Assembly: GCA_017990305.1 (NCBI GenBank)
Contig: JAGNOB010000060.1
Location: 1 to 7,987 of the forward strand
From: Leucobacter sp.
Lineage (GTDB): Bacteria; Actinomycetota; Actinomycetes; Actinomycetales; Microbacteriaceae
Direction of reading: 5' to 3'
Length of the DNA stretch: 7,987 bases
Part shown: positions 6,080 through 7,987 of the stretch, one piece after another
Position numbering within the stretch: the stretch's first letter is position 1
Layout: the number at the start of each line of letters is the position of its first letter
Notes under the pieces: model-generated
What the model was told of the DNA's origin: nothing
The model's input: only the letters and a program-made list of their open reading frames with translations
The model's database searches: none
Position numbers and translations under genes: made by a program

Positions 6080-6717
6080 GCATCAGCCTCCGAGGTGGTC
6101 GCGGCAACAGCCGCCGCCACCTCGGACACGGTCGTGAACGCCATGCAGGCGAAGAGCGGGTTGGAACGCACGTCGGCGGCCCGACGCATCTCACCGGAAT
6201 CATCGACCAACTCGGCAAGGACGCCGACGGGCACGAGACCAGCGATCGACAGGAGATCCACCGTCGCCTCCGTATGACCCCCGCGACCCAGCGTCCCAAG
6301 TGGGTGCGCCCTGAGCGGCAAGACGTGGCCGGGCCGAATGAGATCGGCGGGACCGGCTGCCGGGTCTCCAAGCACATTCGCGGTCCGAGCGCGATCGGTC
6401 GCCGATATCCCGGTGGACACGACGTCTCGCGCATCGACGGTCACCGTATAGGCAGTCCCCCGAGGATCCTGATTGTCCGCAACGAGCGGCGGCAGCTCGA
6501 GCGCGTCCGCCCGCGCTGCGGTCAGCGGAGCACACAGCAACCCGGATGTGTGCCGCACCATCCAGCCGATTGTCGCCGGAGTCGCGAGCTCGGCCGACAC
6601 AATCGCATCAACCTCGTTTTCTCGGGACGCATCGTCAGCGACGAGCACCACCCGTCCGGCTCGGAGATGCTCGAGCACCTCGGACATTGGCGTCAACTCT
6701 TCGATATTCACAAACAT
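6067..6717 (-). CDS. ribB: Divergent 3,4-dihydroxy-2-butanone 4-phosphate synthase (RibB-like)
   Basis: RibB converts ribulose 5-phosphate to 3,4-dihydroxy-2-butanone 4-phosphate plus formate, supplying the four-carbon unit for riboflavin. The protein is 216 residues and stands alone, without the GTP cyclohydrolase II domain fused to many bacterial homologues. Catalytic landmarks are present: SRENEVDAI (31-39, E33/E35/D37 at the metal and substrate acidic loop), STGISATDRART (101-112), RPGHVLPLRA (128-137), GGHTEATVDL (146-155, metal-binding H148) and ELVDDSGEM near the C-terminus. Two changes stand out: the highly conserved RENEGD loop reads RENEVD (V36), and the usual EIMN-type segment reads ELVDD. 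It may be a secondary, diverged copy. Start choice is uncertain: GTG 6720, ATG 6717, or Met11 at 6687 with a weak GAAGAG site. It overlaps the SIP gene tail-to-tail and diverges from the MFS gene. Confidence 0.88.
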   Translation of the reverse strand: MFVNIEELTPMSEVLEHLRAGRVVLVADDASRENEVDAIVSAELATPATIGWMVRHTSGLLCAPLTAARADALELPPLVADNQDPRGTAYTVTVDARDVVSTGISATDRARTANVLGDPAAGPADLIRPGHVLPLRAHPLGTLGRGGHTEATVDLLSIAGLVPVGVLAELVDDSGEMRRAADVRSNPLFACMAFTTVSEVAAAVAATTSEADAYSR

Positions 6718-6735
6718 CACTCCATTTCACACTAA

Positions 6736-6752
6736 CGAGACACGGTGTCTTG
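6736..6752. promoter_or_regulatory. Operator-like inverted repeat B' (ribB/MFS spacer)
   Basis: CGAGACACGGTGTCTTG contains the perfect palindrome AGACAC-G-GTGTCT (6738-6750), the most symmetrical of the four copies. It is the size of a typical TetR-type operator and sits between the divergent ribB and MFS start codons. Confidence 0.6.
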
Positions 6753-6762
6753 GATAATGCTA
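6753..6762. promoter_or_regulatory. Shared -10 region of the divergent ribB and MFS genes
   Basis: On the plus strand GATAAT (6753-6758) is one base off the -10 consensus and faces the MFS gene. On the minus strand TAGCAT (6762-6757), inside the octamer TAGCATTA, faces ribB and matches the SIP promoter core. No good -35 hexamer is visible for either direction, as is common in actinobacterial promoters. The element lies between two operator-like repeats. Confidence 0.4.
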
Positions 6763-6768
6763 CCATTT

Positions 6769-6785
6769 CGAGACAAAGTGACTCA
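6769..6785. promoter_or_regulatory. Operator-like inverted repeat A' (ribB/MFS spacer)
   Basis: CGAGACAAAGTGACTCA repeats the CGAGACA half-site of the copy at 6736, exactly 33 bases away (about three helical turns). Aligned directly, the two copies agree at 12 of their first 15 bases. The palindrome within it is imperfect. Confidence 0.5.
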
Positions 6786-6803
6786 CTAAGAGGGGAATTC
6801 TCA

Positions 6804-7987
6804 ATGCCAGCAAGCTCGCCCGCGCCGGCAGCGGTGCCAGGGGCGCCCGCGCGGGCCGTCGTCGCAACTGCGTTTGCGTTGCTTGTGACGATGCTCGGCA
6901 CCACCCTCCCCACCCCGCTATACGTCATCTACGCAGCCCAGCTCTCGTTCTCACCACTCACTGTCACGCTCCTCTTCGCGGTGTATGCGATCGGAGTCGT
7001 TGGAGCGCTGTCGCTGTTCGGCAGACTGTCTGACGACCTCGGCAGAAGGCCCGTACTCATGATTGCCGTCACTCTCGCACTGCTCAGCGCTCTGCTGTTC
7101 GTCCTCCCGCCTTCCCTTCCACTACTCATCTCCGCCCGCATCCTTGCCGGGCTCGGAGCAGGGCTCATGAGCGGCACGGGAACCGCCGCCATCATGGACC
7201 TCTTCCCCGACGACGAGCAGACCACAGCCGGCACGCTCGCGGTCGCCGCGAACACCGGCGGGCTCGCCGTCGGAACGCTTCTCGCAGGCGCGCTGGCCTC
7301 AGCGACCCCGATGCCACTTGTGACGCCGTTCGCGGCCCACCTTGTGTTGTGCGTGCTCGCTCTCTCTGGGCTCGCAGCCTGGGCACCGAGGCACGCACCT
7401 CGCGGCCACCTCCGCATCCGACCGCAGCGACTCAGCGTGCCAGCTTCGATCCGCGGGGCGTTCGCCCGAGGCGTGCTCGCAGCGGGAACCGGGTTTGCGA
7501 TGACCGGCGTGCTCACCGCCGTTACCGCGCTCTTCCTCGCACGCGACCTCGGGCTAGCCAGTCACATGCTCGCGGGCTTCGTCGTCTTCGTCGCCTTCGC
7601 CTGCATGGCTGTCGGCCAACTGACCGCGCGCCACATGCAGCCAAGCACAGCACTCTCGATCGGCTGCGCGGGCCTCGTCCTCGCAGCGGGCGCACTCGCA
7701 GTCGCACTCGCGACAGTGATGCTCGCTCCACTCATTGCAGCCGCAATCGTTCTCGGGGTCTCCTGCGGCCTCAGCATGAACGCCGGCATCGCCACGACTG
7801 TCGGTCAGGTCGCGCCGGCCCACCGCGGCGGCATCTCTTCAGCGTTCTTCGCCGGGCTCTACTGCATGCTCACTGTGCCAGCGATCGGCGTTGGCCTCCT
7901 CGCGAACGCAATCGGCCTGCGTGAGGCAGGCCTCGTGTTCGCGGCGGGTATCGCGGCGCTCGCGGCGGGTGTCGGCGTGTTCGAGTT
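6804..7987 (+). CDS. MFS transporter, drug/metabolite efflux type (3' end cut off)
   Basis: A polytopic membrane transporter of the major facilitator superfamily. The 394 visible codons have no stop and run out of the window; the last stretch looks like the final helix, so little is missing from a usual length of about 400. A short Ala/Pro-rich N-terminus (1-17) precedes helix 1. The MFS motif A loop GRLSDDLGRRPVL is at residues 73-85 between helices 2 and 3, with the conserved D77 and the following arginines, and hydrophobic helices continue throughout. GTTLPTPLY in helix 1 is common in actinobacterial efflux-type members. The start at 6804 is supported by AAGAGGGG eight bases upstream. It diverges from ribB and shares its operator-like repeats, so it may be co-regulated with the siderophore reductase. 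The substrate cannot be read from sequence: siderophore, flavin or drug export are all possible. Confidence 0.92.
   Translation, partial: MPASSPAPAAVPGAPARAVVATAFALLVTMLGTTLPTPLYVIYAAQLSFSPLTVTLLFAVYAIGVVGALSLFGRLSDDLGRRPVLMIAVTLALLSALLFVLPPSLPLLISARILAGLGAGLMSGTGTAAIMDLFPDDEQTTAGTLAVAANTGGLAVGTLLAGALASATPMPLVTPFAAHLVLCVLALSGLAAWAPRHAPRGHLRIRPQRLSVPASIRGAFARGVLAAGTGFAMTGVLTAVTALFLARDLGLASHMLAGFVVFVAFACMAVGQLTARHMQPSTALSIGCAGLVLAAGALAVALATVMLAPLIAAAIVLGVSCGLSMNAGIATTVGQVAPAHRGGISSAFFAGLYCMLTVPAIGVGLLANAIGLREAGLVFAAGIAALAAGVGVFE

Noticed and set aside
6718..6803. FMN riboswitch upstream of ribB.
   Set aside because: The spacer is only about 86 bases, shared with a divergent gene, and contains neither the length nor the conserved segments of an RFN element.
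6929..7516. 195-codon open frame on the minus strand, opposite the MFS gene.
   Set aside because: Its composition (Ser/Ala/Arg) and position are those of an antisense shadow, while the plus strand encodes MFS helices and motif A without a break.
1..7987. CRISPR arrays, tRNA/rRNA genes, insertion sequences or attachment sites.
   Set aside because: No regularly spaced repeats, RNA gene signatures, transposase-like proteins or flanking terminal repeats were seen; the window is filled with ordinary protein genes and short spacers.

Overview
The window is GC-rich, tightly packed DNA. A near-perfect DtxR/IdeR-type iron box, lipoprotein and transporter genes with actinobacterial composition, and a TetR-rich neighbourhood all point to a high-GC Gram-positive (Actinomycetota). 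A Microbacteriaceae-like host is my guess; nothing in the window fixes the genus. The whole window reads as an iron/siderophore acquisition locus with an attached flavin-related and efflux module.

Left part (1-3672, all minus strand): an iron-regulated ferric-siderophore ABC importer operon. Transcription runs right to left from an operator/promoter at about 3640-3672. The gene order is substrate-binding lipoprotein (2532-3590), FecCD permease 1 (1444-2535), FecCD permease 2 of FepG type (389-1447), and ATPase (1-377, cut by the window edge). The first three genes are joined by two ATGA stop/start overlaps. The ATPase starts 11 bases after the second permease.

Middle (3741-5256, minus strand): two regulators, an AraC-type protein with a cupin sensor domain and a TetR-type repressor. 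A short hairpin-rich spacer separates them.

Right part (5257-7987): a siderophore-interacting FAD reductase (SIP, 5345-6079, plus strand) is divergent from the tetR gene. It overlaps tail-to-tail with a divergent ribB-like gene (DHBP synthase, riboflavin pathway, minus strand), which is itself divergent from an MFS exporter (6804 to the window end, plus strand). 

The two divergent promoter regions (5257-5344 and 6718-6803) share one layout: an imperfect 17-bp inverted repeat, the octamer TAGCATTA, then a second copy of the repeat. I infer that one regulator, most simply the local TetR protein, controls tetR, SIP, ribB and the MFS gene together. The importer operon instead answers to iron through its DtxR-type box. 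A working picture is that the importer brings in the ferric siderophore, the FAD-dependent SIP releases iron in the cytoplasm, RibB supports flavin supply, and the MFS protein exports a siderophore, flavin or toxic compound. The last two roles are inference.
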